Assembly: GCA_963556195.1 (NCBI GenBank) | Contig: OY744537.1 | Location: 18,629,274 to 18,693,273, forward strand | Source of the DNA: Sepiola atlantica | Lineage: Eukaryota > Mollusca > Cephalopoda > Sepiida > Sepiolidae | Length of the DNA stretch: 64,000 bases | Direction: 5' to 3' | Shown: piece by piece, positions 22,085-32,228 of the stretch | Layout of the letters: every line of letters begins with the position of its first letter | Position numbering within the stretch: position 1 is the first letter of the stretch | Made by a program: the position numbers and the translations under genes | The notes under the pieces: model-generated | Databases searched by the model: none | Seen by the model: the letters and a program-made list of their open reading frames with translations, nothing else | Told to the model about the DNA's origin: nothing

Positions 22085-22728
22085 TATTCGTCTGTTTAAT
22101 TATACTTTTTTTTTATTTCTTTAATTTTTCTGATGGTCTTTTTTGTATTAAAATAAAAATAATGAATAAATGTTTCATAGGTTTCACGAACGTTTTCGAT
22201 TCTTCGTCGAATCATCCTCAGGTGTCAAAAGCAAATGTACAAAAAAGCTGGAGAAAGAAGAGAATTTTAAAAAGACGGCGGAAGAACGTGCATAGAACGG
22301 TTTTCGCATTGTTCCAGGAAGTCGTTGACGATTTAAATTGAGCAACGCTGGATGGTATCACAGAACAAAATCGCATTACATTAAGCATTTTAAAATGTTA
22401 CCACTGGTTTCATATGTAATGTTGTTAATTTTAGGTTGTTGTGTTTTTATGTAGATAGCTTCCAGTATTTTGAATTTTTTTAAATTGGTTTCGGAATTTA
22501 TAATTTTAGTGTTATTAACTAGAATTTGTATTAAGTCAGAGAAGGGGAAGTTATTTGAGCTAGAGTTTACAAGATGCATGGTGAGGCGGCGGGATGGGGT
22601 AGTGCTTGTAAAACCAATAGAGCTATTAGCTTTATGGAACATTTATTGATTTTTTTGATTTTAATACAAAAAGACCATCAGAAAAATTGAAAAAATAGAA
22701 AAAAGGTATAATTGAACAGACGAATTCT
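22085..22728 (-). mobile_element. Penelope-like fragment between inverted arms
   Basis: Minus ORF 22376-22642 (88 aa) reads SRRLTMHLVNSSSNNF then KILEAIYIKTQQPKINN, matching the end of the GIY-YIG endonuclease domain of Penelope-like elements. Arms of about 75 bp are inverted at 22085-22160 and 22655-22728 (for example TTTTTCTGATGGTCTTTTT). Penelope elements often carry terminal repeats in inverted arrangement, so the arms may be those. The sequence near 22195-22235 (minus) has CTGAGGA, a hairpin, then GAAA, resembling a hammerhead, but G occupies the cleavage position. Confidence 0.72.
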
Positions 22729-22910
22729 GTTATTTTTAGCAATGTTTGCATAAATGACAAAATGCTGCCTAAATACACAAAATATATATATATTCCAACG
22801 AATGTTAAGTCTGCAATATCTTGGATTTAGTTAGTTTGTCTGGGAATTTAAACTGCATTTTACATTTTTTTTTTTTTTTTCTTTTTTAATGACTCAAGGC
22901 TTCTTTAGAC

Positions 22911-22911
<1 letters not shown>

Positions 22912-22946
<35 letters not shown>

Positions 22947-22953
22947 ATATATA
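22912..22953. repeat. (TA)n microsatellite
   Basis: Imperfect TA tract. Confidence 0.9.
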
Positions 22954-23066
22954 ATTATAACTATTACATGTATCCACATAAAATTTTATAAGGAGATATA
23001 ATTTTTTTATGTATCAATTTTCAATATATACTTTAACAGTGATCGTTACGTAAGTAGAGCTAGGTA

Positions 23067-23216
23067 GTAAGCTATGAAAATATATTTATGGCAATTAAAC
23101 GACACAGAGGCTCCCGCATTTCATCCCCGGGGGGCATTTTAGCCTGATATTACCCATTGGGATGAAACGCGGGAGCCTCTGTGTAGCTTAATTGCCATAA
23201 ATATATTTTCATAGCT

Positions 23217-23220
<4 letters not shown>
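23067..23220. repeat. Long hairpin, about 62-bp arms
   Basis: The left arm (23067-23128) and right arm (23159-23220) are near-perfect complements, for example AAAATATATTTATGGCAATT and AATTGCCATAAATATATTTT, and GAGGCTCCCGC against GCGGGAGCCTC. The loop is about 30 nt. The right arm is bounded by a (TA)n tract (23221-23252). It is consistent with a snap-back MITE or a template-switch palindrome. Confidence 0.9.
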
Positions 23221-23259
<39 letters not shown>

Positions 23260-23784
23260 CAGAAATAATTTGTATTACTATATTAGAAAAAATTCCAAAG
23301 TAAAAAGAATTTATTAATAGCTCCCCAAAAATATTTCTCTGATGATAATGTAAAATTATGAACTTTCCGTGGGGATCAGTTCTGAAAGATTTCCTATGAA
23401 AAGAAGAAAATCACTTCAGACAGTTACAATTATAAATGGCACTTACAGATAACAGTTTTCATTTACGGCCTGCATCAGCTTTACATCCTCTAATTCAATG
23501 ATTAAGCGTTAAAATAGAGAATAGAGGGGTCTTAAAACAGAGAACCAGATATAGAATCAGCCTCTCGTTTTGCTGACAGCTCAGTTTATGGTGATTCAGA
23601 CGCGTGTCAGCTGAGAAATAAGGTCAGAAGACAGAAAGAATATATTTGTAAAAGAAGATGCAGATTAAAGTGATTGTGAAACGCTGCACCTATAAATAGT
23701 GAATAGCGTTTGACTCTCAGACTCTGCTTACTTATTCTGTGCATCTTTAGTTTGCTTTTTCTGGTTAATTTGGTCTAAGAGAAG

Positions 23785-24425
23785 AGCACGTGTGGGTGCA
23801 ACTCGGAATCTAGGCAAAGTGTACATGTGTGCAACTCAGATCCTAGGCAAAATTTGCATAGGTGCCACTTAGATCCTAGGTTAAATGCGCGTAGGTGCCA
23901 ATCGGATCCTAGGTTAAATGCGCGTAGGTGCCAATCGGATCCTAGGCAAAATGTGCGTGGGTGCCAATCGGATATTAGGCAAAATGTGTGTGGGTGCCAA
24001 TCGGATCCTAGGCAAAATGTGTGTGGGTGCCAATTGGATCCTAGGCAAAATGTGTGTGGGTGCCAATTGGATCCTAGGCAAAATGTGTGTAGGTGCCAAT
24101 CGGATCCTAGGTAAAATGTGCATGGGTGCCAATCGGATCTTAGGCAAAATGTGTGTAGATGCCACTTGGATTCTAGGCAAAATGTGTGTAGGTGCCACTC
24201 AGATCCTAGGCAAAATGTGTGTGGGTGCCAATCGGATCCCAGGTAAAATGTGCGTGGGTGCCAATTGGATCTTAAGCAAAATGTGTGTAGGTGCCACTTG
24301 GATTCTAGGCAAAATGTGTGTGGGTACCAATTGGATCCTATGCAAGGTGCCTGGGTGTCACCCGAATTCTAAGTAGGGTGCGTGCAGATGTCACTTGGAA
24401 ACTAGTCAAAGTGTACATGATTAAC
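23785..24425. repeat. 33-bp minisatellite, about 19 units
   Basis: The unit reads approximately GGTGCCAATCGGATCCTAGG followed by CAAAATGTGTGTG. Units diverge mainly at C/T positions and at the edges. The 33-bp period is a multiple of 3, so frames stay open on both strands (95, 94 and 152 aa), which is an arithmetic artefact. GGATCCTAGG recurs in most units. Confidence 0.95.
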
Positions 24426-25160
24426 ATACGGATTTAAGGCAGGATATAAAGATGTCAGCAGATGCTACGCAAGTCCTTGGCAGAAGTGTACATCCCTATA
24501 TAGATAACCCAGTATTTTTGTTTCCATTTCTAGTCATTCGTTATATCACTTCTGAACTGAAGTCCTAGAACAAGTGAAATAATTGAGTATATATAAATCT
24601 TTCTTTATGGAGCCGAACTGCTGAAGAGACTACAACGATATGTCAATATTCTTCTATCTGTTCTTAATAGATGACTTTTAAAGTTTGAATCAAAAAAGAA
24701 AAGAAAAGAAAAAATATTCAGCCGACTTGTTTGTTTTTATAAGTTGACCTATTTTAAAACCTTTAGCATATCTGCCTTTGGAAGCGTGCTAACCTTTTGT
24801 AGATTAAAGTGCATATGAATTGCGAAAGATAGAAAGAAATTATTCTGCGAATAAATGATGGCTGTGTGGAAAGAAAGAATAAAGAAAACCAAATTTCCAT
24901 TGACTCCTGCAGTCTTGTATGATTTGATGAATGATTACCGCGAGGAAAGAGCAAATAAGGACGGGGGGGGGGGGGATCTTAGCCCGGGGATGGAGGGGGT
25001 CATTTACCATTTTCCAGATGAAAATCTGAGAATAACAAAAACATTGTTTCCTTTCTTTTATTGGTTAATTTAAATTTAACTAACATTTCTGGTCAGAGAA
25101 GAAAAACAAAAAATAAGACAAATGTTTGAATAAACCAAAGCCGATGACAGGAGAGATATT

Positions 25161-25191
<31 letters not shown>

Positions 25192-25260
25192 GAGGGGGAT
25201 ACTCTTTTCCTTTTCATTCATGAGGTAGAAATTTGTTTTGCTTCTTATATTGTCCAAAAA
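24426..25260. other. Unassigned sequence with poly-G runs
   Basis: Poly-G at about 24963-24974 and a T then G run at 25160-25192. No gene supported. Confidence 0.55.
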
Positions 25261-25284
25261 CATCAAAGTTGAAAGTATAGTCTT

Positions 25285-25321
<37 letters not shown>

Positions 25322-25322
<1 letters not shown>

Positions 25323-25372
25323 CATACTGAGGAAGTTGGGCTTGAAATAGTCAGAGCTGAAACATGTATGCA
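25322..25372 (+). ncRNA. Weak hammerhead-like motif
   Basis: CTGAGGA at about 25326, then GAAA followed by palindrome ACATGT and A, so core and stem III fit. Stem II is poor and stem I forms only beyond a bulge (TACATA/TATGTA). Probably degenerate. Confidence 0.25.
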
Positions 25373-25411
25373 CATATGTAGCAAATAATGTTTGTAAAAT
25401 AAAAAATTATA

Positions 25412-25413
<2 letters not shown>

Positions 25414-25454
<41 letters not shown>
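25414..25454. repeat. (TA)n microsatellite
   Basis: It is followed at 25459 by TATATAAAGTAAAGTGAGAT, which resembles the 5' end of the Helitron at 37182. Confidence 0.9.
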
Positions 25455-25458
<4 letters not shown>

Positions 25459-25857
25459 TATATAAAGTAAAGTGAGATTTTCATTGACCGAAATAGCTTT
25501 AAATTCTGAAGAACACATTATTTCGTTTTCAATCACAATCAATTTTACTGTTATTAATATATTTTACATCATATTTAGAGAAAGGGAGCAGGTTCTTCAT
25601 CTTTCAACTGACAATCTATCTATCTCATTAATCTTATTCTCGAGTTGTTTTTAGCCTTGATAAATGGAGATTCCTTAATAAGAAAAGAAAAGAAAATCTA
25701 AGTTTTTATCCTTCTAGTTAATGATAAAAAAAAAATTACCTTTGATTTCAAGTGTAGGTAAATTATATAAAAGTATACACATTCTTAAAATGCTTCTCAA
25801 ACACAGCAAGCATACCTGTAATTTGCGATCTTAAAAAAACAGCTAAACTAATTTCAT

Positions 25858-25862
<5 letters not shown>

Positions 25863-25900
<38 letters not shown>

Positions 25901-26293
25901 CGTTTCTTGTTTTTTCTAAATTCTATAATACAATTACAAAAAAACATTTTCCTAAGGATGTGTGGCCTTTCTTCTATTCAAATCTGCGTAAACCGCGCTC
26001 TTATACACATCTAATTTCACTTTCTACGGGTTCGTCAACAACATCAGACGTTAAATATTCTTTCGGGACCACGAGCAGATTTTCTTGCAATTTTCTAACA
26101 CCAGAAAGATGAAGAGGAAAAAAAAAGAAAGGAAATTACTCTTTGATAAGGCTGTTTATCAGCGAAAGTCTATGAAAAAAAAATGATTTTATTCATTTAA
26201 TAAATATATATAAAAAAAATAACGTTTTTTGGTTTTTCTAAATTCTATAATACAATTAAAACAAAAACGTTTTCCTGAGGATGTGTGACCCAT

Positions 26294-26362
<69 letters not shown>
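25863..26362. repeat. Direct repeat pair bounded by (TA)n tracts
   Basis: About 85 bp (TTTCTAAATTCTATAATACA, then AAAACGTTTTCCTGAGGATG) occurs at 25900-25985 and again at 26220-26300. (TA)n tracts precede the first copy (25863-25898) and follow the second (26296-26362). The family is unknown. Confidence 0.7.
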
Positions 26363-26364
<2 letters not shown>

Positions 26365-26720
26365 CGGGGGAAAGTCATTAAATTGTCAAGTTTTTACCCT
26401 GGTGTAAAAATGATAATTTAATTTCTAAAAATATTGTTGGCTGTTTAAAATATAGAACCTTTGTTTGACATTAAGTGTTATCTGCAGTATTTAGTTATTT
26501 CCTGGGGCTTCGTAATATTTTATTTATTTTCATAAAATATTTCTGTTATTCAATCTCTTAAAGATATAGCAACACTTAATTCTTTAATTAAACTTTTGTT
26601 TAAATATCATTTTTTTTTAATTTCACAACGAGAATAAAAAAAATACATTTCAAAAACACATGAAATGATATTTATTTCAACGTTATTTTATAGAGTGCTT
26701 AATGTTATAAATAAAAAATT

Positions 26721-26925
26721 ATATATATATATATATATATATAGTCTCGGAAGTTTTTCAACCATTAAAACTATATTTAAAAAAAACAACTTTTAGTCCC
26801 AAGTCTTTCAGTGGAAAATCACTCATGTAAGTCAATTTATTTTTTACAGTTATTATATTATTTTGTTTCTAACACTATTTTAAGGGATCATCAGTTGTTT
26901 ACCATGAAAAACTGTTTCGGGAATT
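26721..26925 (+). repeat. Penelope-associated dispersed repeat, copy 1
   Basis: (TA)n, then GTCTCGGAAGTTTTTCAACC, CCAAGTCTTTCAGTGGAAAA and GGGATCATCAGTTGTTTACC. Copies are at 30074-30250 (minus) and 63592-63815 (plus). The last runs straight into a GIY-YIG coding segment, suggesting this is a terminal or untranslated part of a Penelope-like element. Confidence 0.75.
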
Positions 26926-27311
26926 TAAAAACAAGACAGTATTTAATTTCATGGCTTCTCAGCAGAGTTGATCAGACCCCACTTCCCTTAAAAGACAAAA
27001 ACATAAACGTTCCTTATACTAAATCTACGTTTTGTTCCATATAAATGTTTTGCTAACTTATATTAGTTATTTTAAAAAATTAAAAAATTAAAATTCCCTT
27101 ACCTGTGTTGTTCGTCTGTCTAATAAAATTTATCCGTTACTTACAAAAATGTTGCTGCATTTTAAATATATAACAAAGCTGATACAATTCGTTCAGTGAC
27201 AACTAATCCCACGGATCCCAATATTACAGCAGATTTCATGCCTTTAAGAGATAAATGTTGGATACTGTTTCTCTTGTGGTTTCGGTCTTATATAAAAACT
27301 AAACGAGAATA

Positions 27312-27366
27312 GAAGCAACATCTGATCATTGTTTCTTAAGGGCATGAAACCCAGTGTAATGTTGGA
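27312..27366 (+). ncRNA. Inactivated hammerhead relative
   Basis: It aligns with the motif at 29934-29984: stem I strands GCAACAT and ATGTTG, GAAACCCAGTGTA in place, but the core reads CTGATCA instead of CTGANGA. The change at invariant G8 should abolish cleavage. Confidence 0.45.
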
Positions 27367-27382
27367 ATCTGTGCGGTTAGTT

Positions 27383-28115
27383 TTCATCATCATCATCATC
27401 ATCATCATAATATTCGGTTTAACGTCCTTTTTACATGCTGGCATGCATTCGATGGCTTTAAAAATTTGACTTCCAAACTAACATATCTTTGTCAGGTCTT
27501 TATCATCCCTCTTTCTCTAGAGTCCATCCTCATCACTTCCTCCCATGTTTTCCTTGGCCTTCCCTCCCTTGTGAACCCTAACCTGCTACTTTAACTATTC
27601 TACATCTACTAACCCAAAAATTCTTATCCATTCTTTCAACATAGTCATACCATGAAAATCCCCTGTTCTGCACAGATCTTCCTATACTGTCCAGGTGTAA
27701 TCTTCCTCTGAGGTCATCAGATCTAAGCTTGTCTTTAAAACTCACATTACACATACATCGCATCATTCTCATATCATTTTTCTCTATGCAATGCATGTCC
27801 TCAACCCTCACTCGCATATATCAACACAAAGCACAGATGCCTGATAGACGTTTCCTTTGGTTGACAGTAGTAACACTCTGCTAGTTAGTAATGGCAGAAG
27901 TTCCCTGAACTTACTCCATCCACTCCTAACTCTTGCAATCACACTAACACCTACTCCACCCTATGCTCCAATGGTATCACCAAGGTAACAAAACTTCTCG
28001 ACAACCTCAATAGTTTCACCATCCAGATATATATTTACCCACATCTGAGTTTTTGTCAGTTTTAACTTTAAGAATTGTCTCAGCTCTGTAATATATATAC
28101 GGTTTAATTTATAAC
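27383..28115 (-). pseudogene. LINE family A, longer 3' copy
   Basis: The minus ORF 27578-27817 reads MRVRVEDMHCIEKNDMRMM and SFKDKLRSDDLRGRLHLDS. Further upstream coding (to about 28110) is broken by stops. The tail on plus is CATCATCATCAT at 27388-27408. It is the same end as at 15222 and 46560. Confidence 0.78.
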
Positions 28116-28430
28116 CCTGAGCACTCTATAATATAACATTTAAATGAACACCATTTCATTGGTTTTTTTAAACATTTTTTCTATTTTCGTCATGAACTTT
28201 CTAAAAATTGAATATATACAAGACGTCCCAAAATGAAGAAAAAAGTTTTTAATACTTAGCTTCCATATATCTTGGAAGTATAAGTATAATCACACATGCA
28301 TGTCGTCATTATCATTGGGTTTTTTTTTTATCATTCGGGGGGGGGGGGGGGGGGGGACCCCTCCCTGGGTTGGTTTCACCTTGTTTTGTTGTCTCTTAAC
28401 TGGGTGTTTGGCTTTCCTTTTAGTTTTTTT
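28116..28430. other. Unassigned, with a long poly-G run
   Basis: Poly-G of about 18 at 28339-28356. No element recognised. Confidence 0.5.
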
Positions 28431-29208
28431 TTTTTCTCTCGGGGGAAGGGGGCCCATTCTATCACTCTAGATCAGGGGCGGGCAACCTCCGACCCGCGGA
28501 CCACATCCGGCCTGCGAAGGCTTAGCATATGGCCCGCCACCCGGCTAGGCTTTATTACTGCAATCCGGCCCGCGGACCACATCCGGCCTGCGAAGGCTTA
28601 GCATATGGCCTGCCACCCGGCTAGGCTTTATTACTGCAATCCGGCCCGCGGACCTCCCAGTAAAACTCATATCATTTTGAAAATGAAGTACACAAAGTCT
28701 CACCTTCGCTCCCAACTCTCGGACCGCCACCTCAATGACATTCTTCTGTTGTCTACCTCAACCATCGAGCCAGACATGGAAATACTTTTTCATGGCAACA
28801 GCACCAGTAGTCGCATTGATTTGTAGAATGTTCAATGCAGTTTTTGTACAATTTATTCATGTAAACAAAATATAGTAATTCTGAGATTTCGTTTTTCACT
28901 CCGGCCCGCGATCTCCTTCCAAAAGTCTCATCTGGCCTCACTCTGAAAAGGTTGCCCGCCCCTGCTCTAGATGTACATCTGTTTTCTATAGATCTCGAAA
29001 GATGACCTGCCCATCGATGTTTAGCCGTCCATATGGTGGTGACTATGTCGTTTACTCCAGTTTGCCGTTTGATCCAGGTGTTTCTTTTTCTTTCACATAG
29101 ACTGATGCCGAGTGTAATACGTTTTATTTTGCGTTGTGTCACTCTTAGCTTTTCTATTGCTGCATTATTAAGTGCCCATGTTTTACTACCATATGTCATA
29201 ACAGGCAT
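28430..29208 (-). pseudogene. LINE family C C-terminus, split by hAT
   Basis: Minus reading from 29208: MPVMTYGSKTWALNN, KRITLGISLCERKRNTWIKR, then KHRWAGHLSRSIENR. This is the C-terminal region of a non-LTR polyprotein. It is interrupted at 28973 by the hAT element and resumes at 28464 as VIEWAPFPRE-like residues that continue the expected family pattern. Upstream of 29208 the LINE gives way to a mariner relic. It is less decayed than family A copies. Confidence 0.8.
28473..28964. mobile_element. hAT non-autonomous element, 492 bp
   Basis: Perfect 16-bp terminal inverted repeats CAGGGGCGGGCAACCT are flanked by the 8-bp duplication CTCTAGAT (28465-28472, 28965-28972). The duplication fits the hAT target preference nTCTAGAn exactly. 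Inside is a tandem duplication of about 76 bp (ACCACATCCGGCCTGCGAAG at 28499 and 28575). There is no transposase. It sits inside a LINE reading frame. Confidence 0.95.
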
Positions 29209-29221
29209 GATGTATTAAACA

Positions 29222-29575
29222 AAAAAAAACAATCACGGTTTATAGAATTTGACAACACATTCTCAAAGTGCTTTCCTTTGACATCTGGCATCAAATCAAC
29301 ACGCTGTAAATATGAAACCACAACATCGTTCAGCTCCTCCCGTATGAAACTTGTGCATTCTTCAATGCGACTTTTAAATTCTTCAAGGCTTCTCCGCTGC
29401 TGGTAGTGAAAACACTGGGCATTTAACATGCCCCAAAACCAGAAGTCCACCAGTGTGGAGTCAGCAACGCAAGGTGACCAACTTCTCTTGCATCCTCTCG
29501 AGATCACATTCTCTCTTCAAAAACTTAAGTATCATCTTCGCCTAATGAGGCAGGGCTTTGTCTTGCGTGAAGATA
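29222..29575 (-). pseudogene. Mariner/Tc1-like transposase relic, C-terminal
   Basis: Minus reading gives VDFWFWGMLNAQCF, RRSLEEFKSRIEE and KGKHFENVL, the end of a Tc1/mariner transposase after its third catalytic acidic residue. Upstream, in another frame, are MILKFLKRECD-like residues. It has frameshifts and no intact DDE triad in the window. Terminal repeats were not found. Confidence 0.72.
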
Positions 29576-29933
29576 ATTTACCATTTTTTACGGATTACAA
29601 CTGAACTTTTTCTTTTGTTTTGAGACATCTGGTAAGTTTTTTGTTTTTTTTAATTTTATGAAGTGTAAGCGAAAAAGTATAAAACCGTTCCTGAATTTTT
29701 ACGTTATTTACCTATGATTTCAAAGGTCTACATAAATTACATAAAAGTATTCAGATTCTCAAAATTGAAGCAAATTTCAATCATTTTTACGAACCTTTAA
29801 TGGAGGTTTGACTTCACTTTTAAAAACTCATAACTTCAGTCATGTAAGCTCTAGCGTCACACATACTTTACAACAGCATTATATTTTGATTACATTGAAG
29901 GAGTTTTCGATCCTAAACTAAACCACAACAGCT

Positions 29934-29984
29934 GCAACATCTGACGATTATCGCTCGAAGGCTTGAAACCCAGTGTAATGTTGC
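29934..29984 (+). ncRNA. Hammerhead-like motif with strong stem I
   Basis: Stem I is perfect over 7 bp: GCAACAT (29934-29940) with ATGTTGC (29978-29984). The core is CTGACGA (29941-29947) and GAAA (29965-29968). Stem III ACCCAGTGT pairs 3 of 4, and A (29977) is at the cleavage position. Stem II (29948-29964) is weak. It adjoins the (TA)n and Penelope-associated repeat, consistent with the known occurrence of hammerheads in Penelope-like elements. Confidence 0.5.
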
Positions 29985-30002
29985 GATCGGTAAGTAACTT
30001 TA

Positions 30003-30003
<1 letters not shown>

Positions 30004-30073
<70 letters not shown>
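30004..30073. repeat. (TA)n microsatellite
   Basis: About 35 TA units between the hammerhead-like motif and the dispersed repeat. Confidence 0.95.
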
Positions 30074-30075
<2 letters not shown>

Positions 30076-30244
30076 CATGGTAAACAACTGATGATCCCTT
30101 AAAATAGTGTTAGAAATAAACTAATATAATAACTGTAAAAAATAAATTGACTTACATGAGTGATTTTCCACTGGAAGACTTGGGACTATAAGTTTTTTTT
30201 TGTTTTTTTTTTTAAAATATAGTTTTAATGGTTGAGAAACTTCC

Positions 30245-30295
<51 letters not shown>

Positions 30296-30307
30296 GGGGG
30301 GGGGGGG
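30074..30307 (-). repeat. Penelope-associated dispersed repeat, copy 2, with TA/TG/poly-G edge
   Basis: An inverted copy of 26721-26925, ending GAAACTTCCGAGAC, followed by (TA)n 30250-30284, (TG)n and a poly-G run to 30307. The (TA)n abuts the repeat at the same point as in the other two copies, so it belongs to the element. Confidence 0.75.
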
Positions 30308-30609
30308 TAACATATAAAGTTATTTTGCCGGATTTTAAAATTCAGACCCAAATAGCATTTAAGCTGACAAATAAACCTTTGCTTCTGGCAGTTATTTTTT
30401 TTGTACCATGTTATTAGCAATATAACATACTTTGCTACAATCTAATTTCAAAATTCCTTAGTCTAATCCAAACAACTCTTAATATGAAACATGTTGATGT
30501 AATTACCTAAAAAATATAAATTAGCAAATGTTTAAGTGAATACTATAATAGGAGTTGTCTACCTTACAACACATGCAAATAAATAAAATTAAAAACAAAA
30601 ATGACGCTA

Positions 30610-30642
30610 CTGTATCCCGGGCACCGTCAGGTAGGTACGGCT
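30610..30642 (+). other. Helitron-type 3' end remnant
   Basis: CCCGGGCACCGTCAGG, then TAGGTACGGCTAG: a degenerate hairpin about 10 nt before CTAG, like the end at 38659-38686. The following base is C rather than T and no 5' end was found. Confidence 0.4.
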
Positions 30643-31095
30643 AGCGCGCACGCGCGCACACACACACACGCACACGCACACACACACACGTAGATGTATA
30701 AAGGATCGTTAGAATAGAAGTATTTTTTTTATTGAGCTTTGCTTAAAGTATATATATGTCAAAGCCAATCTAAGATACACAAAGAATACAAAAGCTCAGA
30801 CAAGCAAGATTTTAAGTGCAAAGCTCCTTCAGTGCGTTAAACAGGACAGGTAAACACAATTGAAATCAAAAAGGCTGTGTAATGTGTATGCTTCAACCTT
30901 TATACACAGAAAGACACAAAACGTTGGAACCATACACACAACTGAAATTCCATTTGGTTTTGTTAACACCTGCATCTTGAAAGGCGAGAGAGTGGAGTCA
31001 CATGAATTGAGAAAAGCAACATTTTTTCTTCTTTTTTTTTTAAATTTCGTTTTGTAAATGGCCGAGAAATTCAATGAATCAACCAATGTATTGGC
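30643..31095. other. Low-complexity CA tract and unassigned sequence
   Basis: CA/CG-rich tract at 30643-30690; otherwise nothing recognised. Confidence 0.5.
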
Positions 31096-31099
31096 GGGA

Positions 31100-31607
31100 A
31101 ACATTGCAGCTGAATCATGGCCATCCCTACTACAGGCCAGGCAATCGTGCAACTGGGGTCTTTTACTGAGGGCCATGTGAATTTTCTTAAATATTCGATA
31201 TAGAAGTTGCAAACAAAGGTAAAATTCCCGTGAGATTAGTTTGATGTTTTTATGTGTTTTACATACCAAATAATAAGAACCACAATGAGATAATTGATAA
31301 ATTTGACAATTGACAAATTCCTATAAATTAAGAGACAGGTAATTTTGAATAAACAAAGGCAAATGCATATTTCAATGAAGAATTTTTATTTCAATGTTGG
31401 ATTTTTTTTTTAGAGATTTTGTACTTATATCAAAAGATCATTACTTGTATATTGTGGTTAAAAAGAAAAAAAGGATCCGCACCAGTTGATGATATAGTTT
31501 GCAACTTCTATATCGAATATTTAAGAAAGTTCACATGCCCCCCAGTAAAAGACCCCAGTTGCACGATTGCCTGGCCTGTAGTAGGGATGGCCATGAGCTG
31601 AATACAA
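31100..31607. mobile_element. Foldback element, family with GGCCATCCCTA
   Basis: Arms of about 110 bp: 31105-31225 and 31495-31607 are inverted copies, for example GGCCATCCCTACTACAGGCC against GGCCTGTAGTAGGGATGGCC, and TATTCGATATAGAAGTTGCA against its complement. The spacer of about 270 bp is unrelated. A diverged relative with the same core is at 45205-45880. No coding capacity. Confidence 0.8.
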
Positions 31608-32024
31608 CAATCTCAGGGGAAGATATAACTACCTGATGCAGAGGAAATGTTCAAAGAAATGGCCAATAAACTTTCTACAAATACAACATATTTTATCAAA
31701 TATTTGTTTTCTAGTTGAGTATACAAGGAAATTAATAAAGTTCTTTTTTCTTTATATAAATGTAACAAATAATGTAATGAAAAAGTCTGTAAAATGTTTG
31801 TTTTAGACAATCCAAGTTAAGTACATTTGTATATAGAAAACTTAAATAAGAAATATTAATATCTGTAAGTAATATTTGGGTAGACAATCACCTAGAGATG
31901 GTGTCTCGATCGAAACATTGGTCCTCATCACCTCACTGGGTTGTTGTCAGGAATGGGCGTATGAAAAAAAACACTATAAAAATCTAGCCTCGATTAAGGA
32001 AATGACTTCCAAAGAAAATTGATT

Positions 32025-32228
32025 ACATTTCAGGCTGTGTAGTTTAAATGTTGGAAGCTTGCACGGAAAAGGTCTGGTGAGATTGTTGAATTTCTTGAGA
32101 GAAGATGTGTTGACCTGTGTTGTGTCCAAGAAACTCGATGGAGAGGTAAATATGCTAGAATGATTGTCCGTTCAGCAAATGCCAGCATGTAAAACGGCCA
32201 TTAAACTAAATATGATGATGATGATATG
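32025..32228 (+). mobile_element. Internally deleted LINE family A
   Basis: It starts with endonuclease N-terminal sequence (KRSGEIVEFLERRCVDLCC, then QETRWRG) and jumps at about 32165 directly to the family A 3' terminus (GCCAGCATGTAAAACGGCC, then an (ATG)n tail at 32211-32227). About 4 kb of expected coding sequence is missing. It resembles SINE-like derivatives made of the two ends of a LINE. Confidence 0.7.

Noticed and set aside
26880..26925. Hammerhead on the minus strand (CTGATGATCCC...GAAAC), also at 30085 and 63785
   Set aside because: Stem II and stem III do not pair, and no H17 or stem I can be placed in any of the three copies.
28339..28356. Poly-G tract as a functional element (also 285, 25170, 30295)
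   Set aside because: Homopolymer length is prone to slippage and sequencing error; no linked feature was found.
30001..30087. ORFs of alternating Tyr/Ile at this and other (TA)n tracts
   Set aside because: Direct translations of TA dinucleotide repeats.
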